DNA of 64,000 nucleotides from Planctomycetota bacterium. GTDB taxonomy: Bacteria; Planctomycetota; Planctomycetia; Gemmatales; Gemmataceae. Numbering within the stretch: the first letter of the stretch is position 1; every line of letters starts with the position of its first letter. The notes under the pieces are model-generated. The model ran no database searches. It was not told the DNA's origin and saw nothing but the letters and a program-made list of their open reading frames with translations. This document shows positions 26,004 to 34,608 of the stretch, one piece after another. A program made the translations under genes and the position numbers. The stretch covers positions 1 through 64,000 of the forward strand of contig JACPPF010000015.1 in the NCBI GenBank assembly GCA_016191165.1. The letters run 5' to 3'.

Positions 26004-27518
26004 ATGCCAAGTGAAGTCACCTCGCGGCGCTCCGCCGGCGTCCTGCTCCATCCCACCTCGCTGCCTGGACCTTTTGGCATCGGCGACCTGGGACCGTCGG
26101 CCTATGCCTGGGTGGACACCCTCGTCCGCGCCAGGCAGACATGGTGGCAGATTCTGCCGCTGGGGCCGACGGGATTCGGAGATTCGCCCTATCAGTGTTT
26201 TTCCGCATTTGCCGGCAATTCCGGCCTGATCAGCCTGCAAGAGCTGGTCAAGGAAGGCTTGCTCGAATCCCGGGATATCGAGGCGCCGACCTTTTCGCCC
26301 GAGCGCGTCGAATTCGAATCGGTGATGCGCTTCAAGAAGCCCCTTCTGGCGCGAGCCTGGGAGAACTTTCAGGGTGGTCGCGCAGCCGGTTTGCGCCCGG
26401 CATTCGATCGTTTTGTCATCGAGGAGGCGGACTGGCTTGAGGACTACGTCCTCTTCATGGCTCTGAACGATGCTCATCAGGGCCGAAGCTGGCAGCAATG
26501 GCCTGAACCCGCCCGGTTGCACCAGCCCGCCTTCCTGAAGACCGCCAAGGCCGAGTTGGCCGGGCCAATCGGACTGCACCAGTTTCGGCAGTTCCTTTTC
26601 TTTCGCCAGTGGCAGAATCTCAAGGGCTACGCCAACGAGCGCGGCCTCAAGATCATCGGCGATATTCCGATTTTCGTGTCGACGGATTCGGCCGATGTCT
26701 GGGCCAACCCGCAGTTTTTCGCCCTGGACCGCGACCGTCGGCCCAAAGTCGTCGCCGGCGTTCCGCCTGACTATTTCAGCGCCACGGGCCAACTCTGGGG
26801 CAACCCCCTCTACGACTGGCAGGCCCTGGAAAAATCGGGCTTCGCCTGGTGGATCGCGCGACTGAATGCCACGTTGAAAACGGTGGACATGATCCGCCTG
26901 GATCACTTCCGCGGCTTTGAATCCTACTGGGAGGTTCCCGCCGGCAGCGCCGACGCCATCCACGGTCGGTGGGTGCAGGCGCCCGGCGCCAAGCTTCTGG
27001 AAACCTTGCGCACTGCGCTGGGCGGATTGCCGATCATCGCCGAGGATCTGGGCATCATCACGCCCGAGGTGGATGCCCTACGCCGCCAGTTCGACCTGCC
27101 CGGCATGTGCGTATTGCAATTCGCGTTCGGCGATGACTGGCGCAATCGCTATTTGCCACACAACTATGAGCAAAACACGGTTGCCTACACCGGTACGCAT
27201 GACAATGACACGACGGCCGGCTGGTATCGCGGCACGTCGGAAAAAGATCGCGATCACGTGCGGCGCTATTTGGCTCGCGATGGCAGCGATGTCGCCTGGG
27301 ACTTCATTCGCCTGGCCTGGTCGTCGGTCGCGGATTACGCGATCACGCCCCTGCAAGACATCTTGAATCTGGGGACCGAAGCGCGTATGAACTTTCCCGG
27401 CAAACCGCGCGGAAACTGGGCCTGGCGCTGTACCCAGCAAAAACTGCAACCCGGCTATCTGGATCGACTGGCAGACATGACACAACTATACGGACGTGCT
27501 AGAATAAACGTGGATTGA
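26004..27518 (+). CDS. malQ: 4-alpha-glucanotransferase (amylomaltase, GH77)
   Basis: 504 residues. It transfers alpha-1,4-glucan segments between maltodextrins in glycogen or maltose metabolism. GH77 hallmarks are SAGVLLHPTSLPGPFGIGDLG at the N-terminus, WWQILPLGPTGFGDSPYQCFSAFAGN, the nucleophile Asp in MIRLDHFRGFESYWEVP, the acid/base Glu in IIAEDLGIITPEV and the third Asp in YTGTHDNDTTAGW. Length fits the bacterial (non-plant-DPE2) form. The stop codon overlaps the TTG start of the next gene by four bases. Confidence 0.95.
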   Translation: MPSEVTSRRSAGVLLHPTSLPGPFGIGDLGPSAYAWVDTLVRARQTWWQILPLGPTGFGDSPYQCFSAFAGNSGLISLQELVKEGLLESRDIEAPTFSPERVEFESVMRFKKPLLARAWENFQGGRAAGLRPAFDRFVIEEADWLEDYVLFMALNDAHQGRSWQQWPEPARLHQPAFLKTAKAELAGPIGLHQFRQFLFFRQWQNLKGYANERGLKIIGDIPIFVSTDSADVWANPQFFALDRDRRPKVVAGVPPDYFSATGQLWGNPLYDWQALEKSGFAWWIARLNATLKTVDMIRLDHFRGFESYWEVPAGSADAIHGRWVQAPGAKLLETLRTALGGLPIIAEDLGIITPEVDALRRQFDLPGMCVLQFAFGDDWRNRYLPHNYEQNTVAYTGTHDNDTTAGWYRGTSEKDRDHVRRYLARDGSDVAWDFIRLAWSSVADYAITPLQDILNLGTEARMNFPGKPRGNWAWRCTQQKLQPGYLDRLADMTQLYGRARINVD

Positions 27519-28543
27519 TTTTTTGGAGCATTTGGCCGTGGCCCGTGCGCCGCGGGCTCAAGAAAACCGTGAAGAACAAAAGCCTGCAACCCTACCTTTG
27601 GATTCTCATCAGCGGATTCGCCTTTAGCTGGATGATCACCTTCGCGGCCCTTGCCAGTCGCGGGACGAACTGGCAGACGGTGGCGCTCGCACGCTGCGTC
27701 ATCCCGCTGGCCACCGTCGCCCTCTGGGCCTGGTGGGACGGCGCCAAGCTGATCGTGTGGAATTCTCCGATCCTGTGGATGCGCAGCCTTGCCGGCAGCT
27801 GTAGCCTGGTCGGCACGTTTTATGCATTGTCGTTCATGCCCCCCACCGAAATATTCACGATCACCAACATCTTCCCGATCTGGGTCGCCCTGCTGTCGTG
27901 GCCCGTTCTGGGCCGATTTCCGTCGGGGCTGGTCTGGTTGTCCATCCTGAGCAGCATCGTCGGCGTCGCGGTGATTCAGGGGGGAGAGTTGCGGACAGGC
28001 AACTACGGTGTGCTCATCGTGGTCGGTGTGTCGCTGCTTTCCGCGATTGCCATGATGGGCTTGAATCGATTGAAACATCTGGACCCGCGTTCCGTGGTCG
28101 TCCATTTTTCGGCAACGGCGCTGGTCGCGGCCCTCGGAAGTCTGTTTCTGTTCCCGATGGAATTGCCGAGCGAAGCCTTCCACTGGACACACTGGGCCGA
28201 ACTGCTCGGCGTTGGCCTGTCGGCGTCGGTGGGGCAGTATTTTCTGACGCGCGCTTTCACCACGGGTGAACCGGCGCGGGTATCCGTCGCAAGTCTGTCG
28301 CAATTCGTTTTCGTACTCATCTTCGATGTAACGTTAGTCGGCAACGCACTGGATTGGAACAAGCTCTGGGGGATCCCCTTGATCCTTGGGCCAACCGCCT
28401 GGCTCATGCTGCAACGCGTCAAGACCTCGTCGATTGCGCCTTCTTCCGTGGCTGGGCCTCCTCGCGATAATGAACCAAGCCCGGCTGTTGCGGCAGAGTT
28501 GGCGATCTGCGCCGATTCCGCGGTCGGCGGAAAATCGGAATGA
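27515..28543 (+). CDS. EamA/DMT-family membrane transporter
   Basis: Up to 342 residues from a TTG at 27515 that overlaps the malQ stop codon (TTGA). Starts a few codons later are possible, since homology-like sequence begins near NKSLQPYLWILISGFAFSWM. Ten hydrophobic helices form two EamA halves. The first half ends near SFMPPTEIFTITNIFPIWVALLSWPVLG and the second contains the typical ARVSVASLSQFVFVLIFD. The family exports or imports small metabolites such as amino acids. Coupling to malQ may be only translational convenience. The last 40 residues are polar and not conserved-looking. Confidence 0.85.
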   Translation: MIFWSIWPWPVRRGLKKTVKNKSLQPYLWILISGFAFSWMITFAALASRGTNWQTVALARCVIPLATVALWAWWDGAKLIVWNSPILWMRSLAGSCSLVGTFYALSFMPPTEIFTITNIFPIWVALLSWPVLGRFPSGLVWLSILSSIVGVAVIQGGELRTGNYGVLIVVGVSLLSAIAMMGLNRLKHLDPRSVVVHFSATALVAALGSLFLFPMELPSEAFHWTHWAELLGVGLSASVGQYFLTRAFTTGEPARVSVASLSQFVFVLIFDVTLVGNALDWNKLWGIPLILGPTAWLMLQRVKTSSIAPSSVAGPPRDNEPSPAVAAELAICADSAVGGKSE

Positions 28544-28656
28544 AACTCCTGTCTTGCCGGTTATTCATCCTCGTCAATCAAACTCAATCTGTCTGAATGC
28601 CGATTGTAAGAGACGGGGCCATTCGTTGGCATGGTCTCGGTTGAGGGCAACCGGCG

Positions 28657-28737
28657 GCGAGCCGGAAGCGTAAGCGCCGGAGAGCAGAAAAAACCTCCCG
28701 AGCTTGCGTCTAAGTTCGCTGGCGTTCCCGGCTCGCT
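28657..28737. repeat. Palindromic repeat, 'GCGAGCCGGAAGCG' family
   Basis: GCGAGCCGGAAGCGTAAGCG (from 28657) is mirrored by CGCTGGCGTTCCCGGCTCGC (ending about 28737). It lies in the gap between the EamA gene and the first YiiX-like gene, which otherwise shows no gene or clear promoter. Confidence 0.75.
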
Positions 28738-28793
28738 AGCTCGTTGTTGTTACCCAATCCCCTGGCGTTTTGATTTCTATCAGGAGCGGCTAC

Positions 28794-29498
28794 ATGCGTC
28801 TGGCGGCGGTGTTGCTTGGGCTGGTCACATGGCTACCCACCGCCTGCGCCCAAGACGAACCGCGCTCGTACCTGGTTCAACACTTGACGACGCCGGGGGG
28901 ACGAACCATGCCCCGGACCGTCCCCTATGAACCGCAACCGGGCGATCTGGTCTTCTTCAACGATTACAAGCCTCACTGGATCGCGCTCTACCGACTCGCC
29001 GGTTCGGATGGGCCCTACCATGTCGGGCTGGTGTTTCGAAAACCGGACGGAGAATGCGCTATCGTCGAGGCCGGCCCGAACGATACGCCGCATTGCCGCG
29101 TTCTTCATCTGACGCCGCGTTTGCAAGGTTTCGAGGGCGCGATCCATCTACGTCGCGTGAAGGTCCCGATCAGCGCGGAGCAATCACGCAGGTTGACGGA
29201 ATTCGCGCTGGCGCAGGACATGAAACGCTACGCCCTGGGCCGTCTGCTTCTGCAAGGCACGCCTTTCCGCTGCCGGGGACCGCTGCGGCGTTTTCTGTTC
29301 GGCGCCACCTATTGCAACCGCGGCTCGTATCTTTGCGCCGAACTCGCGGTTGCCGGAGCCACAACGGCGGGTCTGATGGATCCGCTCAAGCATCCGGGCA
29401 ACGCCATCTATCCGCGTGACATCATCTACGACGATTTCTATGACCTGAGTGCGACCTATCACGAAGCCGAGTTATGGTCGGCCTACCCGTTACGATGA
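28794..29498 (+). CDS. Secreted YiiX/YaeF-like permuted papain-fold protein
   Basis: 234 residues from the ATG at 28794, with AGGAG ten bases upstream. A signal peptide MRLAAVLLGLVTWLPTACAQ precedes the mature part; the TAC could also be a lipidation Cys. The domain shows the permuted NlpC/P60 order: QPGDLVFFNDYKPHWIALYRLAGSDGPYHVGLVF with a catalytic-type His, and a Cys near the end in SYLCAELAVAGATTAGLM. Family members are thought to act as amidases or peptidases in the envelope. It is paralogous to the next gene; shared blocks include RGLLLQGTP/RLLMQATP and YPRDIIYDDFYDLS. Confidence 0.8.
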   Translation: MRLAAVLLGLVTWLPTACAQDEPRSYLVQHLTTPGGRTMPRTVPYEPQPGDLVFFNDYKPHWIALYRLAGSDGPYHVGLVFRKPDGECAIVEAGPNDTPHCRVLHLTPRLQGFEGAIHLRRVKVPISAEQSRRLTEFALAQDMKRYALGRLLLQGTPFRCRGPLRRFLFGATYCNRGSYLCAELAVAGATTAGLMDPLKHPGNAIYPRDIIYDDFYDLSATYHEAELWSAYPLR

Positions 29499-29517
29499 CC
29501 GGTCTCATGCTTGGCAA

Positions 29518-29653
29518 CCGTTCACCCCACTCCCCTTGCGAGGGAGGGAAGGGGCAATTGGGCGAGGCCCCTTGCAAAAAAAAAAACGCTTGCCTGCGCG
29601 GCGCCGACCCCTCACCCCCCGTCCCCTCTCCCACAAGGGGAGAGGGGAGGTGA
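29518..29653. repeat. Composite palindromic repeat with 'CCCCTCTCCC' segments
   Basis: The gap between the two YiiX-like genes contains TTCACCCCACTCCCCTTGCGAGGGAGGGAAGGGG and, after an A11 run at about 29576-29586, CCCCTCTCCCACAAGGGGAGAGGGGAGGTGAAC. The halves are inverted versions of a widespread bacterial motif; the same family sits in frame inside the APH-like gene at 45653-45697. The long open frame that crosses it is not considered coding. Confidence 0.8.
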
Positions 29654-29769
29654 ACAGTCAGCGGCGCTTCGTAGTGGCATCGCCAAATATTCAAGCCCTA
29701 CTGCCGCCCCAGCCGATAGTGGGATTACGTCACAATGTTCGCCCCCCCGAACGTCCACCCGGAGTCGCG

Positions 29770-30501
29770 ATGGCCGCTTCGTTTGTCGCGCTGTTGTCCC
29801 TTTTCGCAGCGCCGCCAGAAGCGCAAGATCGGCCAGCCTACCTGTTTCAGATGCAGGCCCGTGCCACCGATTCGATTCAGTTACACGGCATTCCGTATCG
29901 CGCACAACCAGGCGACATCTTGCTTTTTGACGATCATTCCACCTTGACCGCAGCGGTCTACCGCTACGTCGGCACCGGCGGGCCGCTTCACGCGGCGATT
30001 GTCTTTCGCAGGAATGACGGAAGCCTTGGCACCCTCGAGGCCGGAACCAACGCCGTCATGAAGGTCTTCAACTTCGACCTGCAGTCGCGCTTACATGGCT
30101 TCGACGGAACGATCCTCGTTCGCCGGCCACTCAAGGCGATGACCGCGGCGCAGTCGGAAAAGTTGACGATATTCGCCATGGCGCAAAAGGGCAAATCGTA
30201 CGCCATTGGCAGGCTGTTGATGCAGGCGACGCCGCTGCGTCCGCGGCAATCGTTCCTGGCGCCATTCTTCGGGCGTACCGTACTGGATCGGGATCGCTGG
30301 ATTTGCTCGGAACTGGTGGTCGCCGCTCTGGCCAGCGCGGGGGTGTGGGCCCCGACGGCGTACCCGGCGAACCTGATGTACCCGCGTGACCTGTGCTACG
30401 ATGAACGCTTCGATCTGAGCCCGTACTATGCAGCACCGGCGCTCTGGTATCCACGCGCAAAGGTCGATCGCATCGACAAAGGCGTGCGCGTGGGGAACTG
30501 A
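29770..30501 (+). CDS. Secreted YiiX/YaeF-like permuted papain-fold protein (second copy)
   Basis: 243 residues from the ATG at 29770, with GGAG seven bases upstream. The short hydrophobic start MAASFVALLSLFAAPPEAQ is a signal peptide. The mature part has QPGDILLFDDHSTLTAAVYRYVGTGGPLHAAIVFRR with the His motif and DRWICSELVVAALASAGVW with the probable catalytic Cys. It clearly aligns with the 28794 protein along its whole length, so the pair arose by tandem duplication. The 271 bp between them hold only repeats. The role in the envelope is unknown. Confidence 0.8.
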   Translation: MAASFVALLSLFAAPPEAQDRPAYLFQMQARATDSIQLHGIPYRAQPGDILLFDDHSTLTAAVYRYVGTGGPLHAAIVFRRNDGSLGTLEAGTNAVMKVFNFDLQSRLHGFDGTILVRRPLKAMTAAQSEKLTIFAMAQKGKSYAIGRLLMQATPLRPRQSFLAPFFGRTVLDRDRWICSELVVAALASAGVWAPTAYPANLMYPRDLCYDERFDLSPYYAAPALWYPRAKVDRIDKGVRVGN

Positions 30502-30558
30502 GTCAGGGTCTTCCCGTTCGTGGTGCAAGCGGCTCGCCTGCACCACGTCGCGGCGGAA

Positions 30559-31974
30559 TTACACGTCGAAATACAACTGAAACTCGTAAGGGTGTGGCCG
30601 CAAGCGGATCGCGTCCACTTCCTTGAGACGCTTGTACTTGACCCAGGTCTCGATCACGTCGTTGGTGAAGACCTCGCCCTGCAAGAGGAAGCCGGAGTCC
30701 TTTTCGAGCGCGGTCAAAGCCTCGTCGAGCGAACCCGGCGCCTGCGGAACTTTGGCCAACTCCTCGGGGGGCATATCATAGATGTCCTTGTCGAGTGGTT
30801 CGCCCGGGTGGATCTTGTTCTTGATCCCGTCAATCACCGCCATCAGCATGATCGAAAACGTGAAGTACGGGTTGGCTGACGGATCGGGGCAGCGGAATTC
30901 GACGCGCTTGGCCTTGGGGCTGGTCGAGTACATCGGAATGCGGATGGAGGCCGAGCGATTGCGCCGGCTATACGCGAGGTTGACCGGCGCCTCGTAGCCC
31001 GGCACCAGGCGTTTATAGCTGTTGGTGGTCGGATTGGAAAAAGCGCAAATCGCGGGAGCATGTTTCAGAAGCCCACCGATGGCGTGCAACCCCATGTCCG
31101 AAAGCCCGGCGTAGCCCGAGCCGGCGAACAGGTTCGCGTTGTTTTTCCACAGCGAGATATGCACGTGCATGCCGGTCCCGTTGTCCTGAAACAGCGGCTT
31201 GGGCATGAACGTCACCGTCTTGCCGTTTTTCTTGGCGGTGTTCTTGACGATGTACTTGTACTTCATGACCTTGTCGGCCATCTCGACGAGAGGGGAAAAC
31301 CTCATGTCGATTTCGCACTGTCCGGCGGTGGCAACCTCGTGGTGTTGCGCTTCGACATCGATGCCCGCCGCGATCAGGTTGAGCATCATTTCGGTGCGCA
31401 AGTCCTGGAGCGTGTCGGTGGGCGGGACCGGAAAATAGCCTTCCTTGAAGCGGATTTTGTAGCCCAGATTGCCGCCGCACTCCTCGCGCCCGGAGTTCCA
31501 GGCGCCTTCCGCGCTGTCGAGGAAGTAATAGCCCGAGTATTGATTCTGATCGAAGCGCGCGCTGTCGAACACGAAGAACTCAAGCTCGGGGCCGAAGAAC
31601 GCGGTGTCGGCGATGCCCGATTGCTTCATGTAGTTCACGGCCTTGCGGGCGATGAAACGCGGATCGCGGCTGTAATCCTGCCGGGTCAAAGGGTCCTGAA
31701 TGCTGCAGATGATGACGAGCGTGGTTTCCTTGAAGAAGGGGTCGATGAAGGCCGTTTCGGCCTGCGGGATCACGAGCATGTCGGACTCGTTGATCGCCTG
31801 CCAGCCGCGGATCGAGGACCCGTCAAAGCCCAGGCCGTCCTGAAAGGTCGATTCTTCAAGGTGGGAAGGCGGAATGGTAAAATGCTGCCAGGTGCCGGGA
31901 AAATCGACGAAGCGCAAATCGATAGCTTTCACTTCCTTTTCACGGATCAGCGTGAGGACTTCTTTTGGCGTCAT
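30559..31974 (-). CDS. glnA: Glutamine synthetase, type I
   Basis: 471 residues. It makes glutamine from glutamate, ammonia and ATP. Type I blocks are [93 protein letters not shown] and [27 protein letters not shown]. The tail keeps the adenylylation Tyr in [17 protein letters not shown], suggesting control by GlnE-type adenylylation. CAGGAG precedes the ATG. It is the last gene of amtB-glnB-glnA, with a 122-bp gap before it that may hold an extra promoter. Confidence 0.96.
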   Translation of the reverse strand: MTPKEVLTLIREKEVKAIDLRFVDFPGTWQHFTIPPSHLEESTFQDGLGFDGSSIRGWQAINESDMLVIPQAETAFIDPFFKETTLVIICSIQDPLTRQDYSRDPRFIARKAVNYMKQSGIADTAFFGPELEFFVFDSARFDQNQYSGYYFLDSAEGAWNSGREECGGNLGYKIRFKEGYFPVPPTDTLQDLRTEMMLNLIAAGIDVEAQHHEVATAGQCEIDMRFSPLVEMADKVMKYKYIVKNTAKKNGKTVTFMPKPLFQDNGTGMHVHISLWKNNANLFAGSGYAGLSDMGLHAIGGLLKHAPAICAFSNPTTNSYKRLVPGYEAPVNLAYSRRNRSASIRIPMYSTSPKAKRVEFRCPDPSANPYFTFSIMLMAVIDGIKNKIHPGEPLDKDIYDMPPEELAKVPQAPGSLDEALTALEKDSGFLLQGEVFTNDVIETWVKYKRLKEVDAIRLRPHPYEFQLYFDV

Positions 31975-32096
31975 TCAAGATACTCCTGGGGTAGGACGGT
32001 GAGATAGCGTATGTCAACAAGATATTTTTTTTTGGTGCATTTTCCAGTAAAGCCGTGAGTCATTCGCAAACATGGCGAAAATGAAAGGCAATCTCC

Positions 32097-32450
32097 CTAG
32101 GGTCCAATCGCCTGGCCGCCGCGTTCGCCGGTGCGGATCCGCACGCAATCGTCCAGGGGAAGGACGAAAATCTTGCCGTCACCGATGTGCCCGGTGTCGC
32201 CTGAACGCGCCGCGTGAACAATCGCCTCCACGGCCGCCTCGACAAAAGCATCATTGACAGCAATTTCCAGCTTCAGTTTGGGCAGCAAGCGCACCTGGAA
32301 TTCGGTGCCGCGGTACACTTCCGTATAGCCGCCCTGGACGCCGCAGCCGCGGACGTCTGACACGGTCATCAGGTAAACATCACGTTCCGCCAGTGCCGCC
32401 TGCACCGCCTCGAGGCGGTCGGGGCGGACAATAGCAACAATCATTTTCAT
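32097..32450 (-). CDS. glnB: PII-family nitrogen regulator with Phe at position 51
   Basis: 117 residues from the ATG at 32450; GGGAGG lies five bases upstream, and an upstream GTG at 32456 is less likely. The family T-loop and core are GCGVQGGYTEVYRGTEFQVRLLPKLKLEIAV and HIGDGKIFVLPLDDCVRIRTGE. PII proteins sense ATP/ADP and 2-oxoglutarate and control AmtB and glutamine synthetase. The Tyr51 that GlnD uridylylates in enterobacteria is Phe here, so control by uridylylation at that site is impossible; Tyr46 is kept. There is also a two-residue insertion (SGDTGHIGDGK). Being next to amtB, it could equally be named glnK. Confidence 0.93.
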   Translation of the reverse strand: MKMIVAIVRPDRLEAVQAALAERDVYLMTVSDVRGCGVQGGYTEVYRGTEFQVRLLPKLKLEIAVNDAFVEAAVEAIVHAARSGDTGHIGDGKIFVLPLDDCVRIRTGERGGQAIGP

Positions 32451-32478
32451 TTCCACCTCCCGCGGCCAGCCGGTTTGA

Positions 32479-34185
32479 TTACGCTTCGATCTTCACGCGC
32501 AGCGGCCGCTTCAAGCTCTTTTCGAAGAGTTTCTGCAACGATGCGCGGAGTAAATTCTTGTCGCCGCCGCGGAACTGGAATCGATTGCCCTGGACGGTCG
32601 TCACGAACGGATAGACTTCCTTGAACTCCGGTTCGGGTTCGGGCGTCGGCTTGCACATTTCCGACCAGGCGTGAATGAGATCGCCATTGTTTGCTCCCTC
32701 GACCACGACGTGAAAACGTCCGAAGCCATTTGGAGGTACGATGGCGGGCCGCGGCTCAGCAGGGTTGGCGATCGTGGCGACCTCATAGCCGTAACCAAAA
32801 TCGAAACCGGTTTCCCCGTGCTCCAGCCGGTCTAACCCCTCGATTTCCTCCTCGAGGTCGGCCATGAAGCCGAAGGCCGTGTCGATTAACTTGACGAGCA
32901 CAAGGCTAAGGGCAAAGGCAAACACGGCGGACAACGCGGCTGCGAGCAGTTGAATTCCCAGCTGCCTTGGGCTGCCGCCCGATGCAAGGAGCCCGGGTTT
33001 GCCGACGGTTGGGCTGAGGAAATCCCATTCAACGCAGAAAACGCCGGTCAACACGGCGCCCAGAAAGCCGCCCACGCCGTGAACGCCGAAGGCATCGAGG
33101 GAGTCGTCATATTTGATGAAGGGTTTGAGGCTGACCGAGACATAGCAAACGACCCCGGAGATCAGCCCGATGACGAAACCGCCCCAGGGATAAACGAACC
33201 CGGACGCCGGTGTGACGGCGACCAGGCCGGCGACCAGGCCGGTGGCCAGTCCCAGGGCGGTCGGTTTGCCGCGATGCCACCATTCGACAAGCATCCAGCT
33301 CAAGGCCGCGGCCGCCGCTGCGCTTTGCGTGGCCGCAAATGCGGAGGTTGCCAGCGCGCCGCTGGCGAGTCCGCTACCGCCATTGAACCCGAACCACCCA
33401 AACCAGAGCAGCCCGGCGCCGGTAAGCGTAAGCACCATGCTGTTGGGGTGCATCGCGTGTTCGGGGTAGCCGATCCGTTTGCGCAGGATCAAGATGGCCG
33501 CCAGTCCGGAAAAGCCCGCTGCGATGTGAACGACCGTTCCACCGGCGAAGTCAAGCGCCTCCATTTTTCCCAAAAATCCGACGGCGTTGGTTCCCGCGTC
33601 GGGCAGGCCTGTCCACCAGTCCAGCGCCCAGACGCAATGGGCCAGCGGGCAGTAAACCAGGGTGATCCACAGAATCAAGAAAATGCAGTAGGGCTTGAAG
33701 CGAATGCGCTCCGCCACCGCGCCGCTTATCAACGCCGGGGTTATGATCGCGAACATGCCCTGATACAGCATATGCAGATAGACGGGAATCCCGGTCCCGG
33801 GCAGCACGTCATAGGGCTGAACGCCCGCCAGAAACACCAGCTCCGCTCGAAAGCCCAAGAAGCTCCCGGCGGAGGTTTCGATCAGCGGCTGACCAAAGGC
33901 CAGGGCATAACCGATGGCAATCCAGTAGACCCCAACGATGGCGAGCGCGACCATGCTCTGCATCATCGTTGCCAGGACATTCTTGCGCCGCACCATGCCG
34001 CCGTAGAATAGCGCCAGGCCCGGCACCATTAAAAGAACGAGCGCGGTCGAAACCATGATCCAAGCGGAATCGCCCCGGTCGATCTTCTCAGCGAGTTTCA
34101 CGGTCGTGTCGTTGGCACACCCGATCGACGCCGTTGTCAAAAAAAGTGAGAAGCCCGCCAGAATACGAAAAGAGTAGTAGCGCAA
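32479..34185 (-). CDS. amtB: Ammonium transporter with an unusual C-terminal extension
   Basis: 568 residues from a TTG at 34185, with GGAGG six bases upstream. A signal-peptide-like start (RILAGFSLFLTTASIGCA) is followed by 11 membrane helices. Amt signatures are ALVLLMVPGLALFYGGMVRRKN and the twin pore His in GGTVVHIAAGFSGLAA and DAFGVHGVGGFLGAVLTGVF. Amt proteins usually end soon after the last helix. This one continues for about 100 residues with EPRPAIVPPNGFGRFHVVVEGANNGDL and a polar end (NLLRASLQKLFEKSLKRPLRVKIEA) that I do not recognise. It is the first gene of the operon with PII and glnA. Confidence 0.94.
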   Translation of the reverse strand: MRYYSFRILAGFSLFLTTASIGCANDTTVKLAEKIDRGDSAWIMVSTALVLLMVPGLALFYGGMVRRKNVLATMMQSMVALAIVGVYWIAIGYALAFGQPLIETSAGSFLGFRAELVFLAGVQPYDVLPGTGIPVYLHMLYQGMFAIITPALISGAVAERIRFKPYCIFLILWITLVYCPLAHCVWALDWWTGLPDAGTNAVGFLGKMEALDFAGGTVVHIAAGFSGLAAILILRKRIGYPEHAMHPNSMVLTLTGAGLLWFGWFGFNGGSGLASGALATSAFAATQSAAAAAALSWMLVEWWHRGKPTALGLATGLVAGLVAVTPASGFVYPWGGFVIGLISGVVCYVSVSLKPFIKYDDSLDAFGVHGVGGFLGAVLTGVFCVEWDFLSPTVGKPGLLASGGSPRQLGIQLLAAALSAVFAFALSLVLVKLIDTAFGFMADLEEEIEGLDRLEHGETGFDFGYGYEVATIANPAEPRPAIVPPNGFGRFHVVVEGANNGDLIHAWSEMCKPTPEPEPEFKEVYPFVTTVQGNRFQFRGGDKNLLRASLQKLFEKSLKRPLRVKIEA

Positions 34186-34608
34186 AACAGGCCTCCGAAG
34201 TCGCGGCAGGACGACAGGTCGATCTACCAGATCGGTTCATTCCCTCGAAACCGCTCCAGCCGTCCGACGGAGGGAGATTGGAATTGCAAGCGAGCCGCGA
34301 GTCTTCGCGGCCCATGGCAGTCCCACGGAGAGAAAATGGAACCCTAACTAACAACGACAAAAGCAACTTGAGTGCCAAAGACCTGTGGCAATCTTGATCG
34401 CCATAAGTTATTTGAGGAATTTAAGATACATCACAATTAATCCAGTGGAATCCCCAGAAAAAACGCCAGGACGCCCGCCTTCCGCGCAGTCATTGCCATC
34501 AAGCGCGGCACGACGGCCATGGAGAAAAACCACGCCCAGCGTTTTCCTGGTTGATTTCTCGCCACGCTCATGTTTTGATACTAAACGCCCGCGATTGGAG
34601 TACGTCCC
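34186..34608. other. Divergent intergenic region upstream of amtB
   Basis: 423 bp without a gene. It contains the sigma-54-type site at 34362-34377 reading towards amtB, and must also contain the promoter of the DUF6807 gene on the plus strand. The stretch 34390-34450 is AT-rich compared with the surroundings and is a candidate for activator binding or plus-strand promoter boxes, though I cannot assign these. Confidence 0.5.
34362..34377 (-). promoter_or_regulatory. Sigma-54 (RpoN) type -24/-12 promoter of amtB-glnB-glnA
   Basis: On the minus strand the sequence reads TGGCAC-TCAAG-TTGCT. It matches the RpoN consensus TGGCAC-N5-TTGCW at every defined position. It lies about 175 bp upstream of the amtB TTG start and points towards it. 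RpoN promoters with NtrC-type activators are the known control of amt and gln genes in many bacteria, which makes a chance match unlikely. No NtrC site was assigned. Confidence 0.8.

Noticed and set aside
29449-29769. Long N-terminal extension of the second YiiX-like gene
   Set aside because: The extension overlaps the upstream gene and a palindromic repeat; a signal peptide and ribosome-binding site mark the ATG at 29770.
31990-32030. TTGACA-like -35 box between glnB and glnA
   Set aside because: No acceptable -10 box at 16-18 bp; the match alone is not enough to call a promoter.
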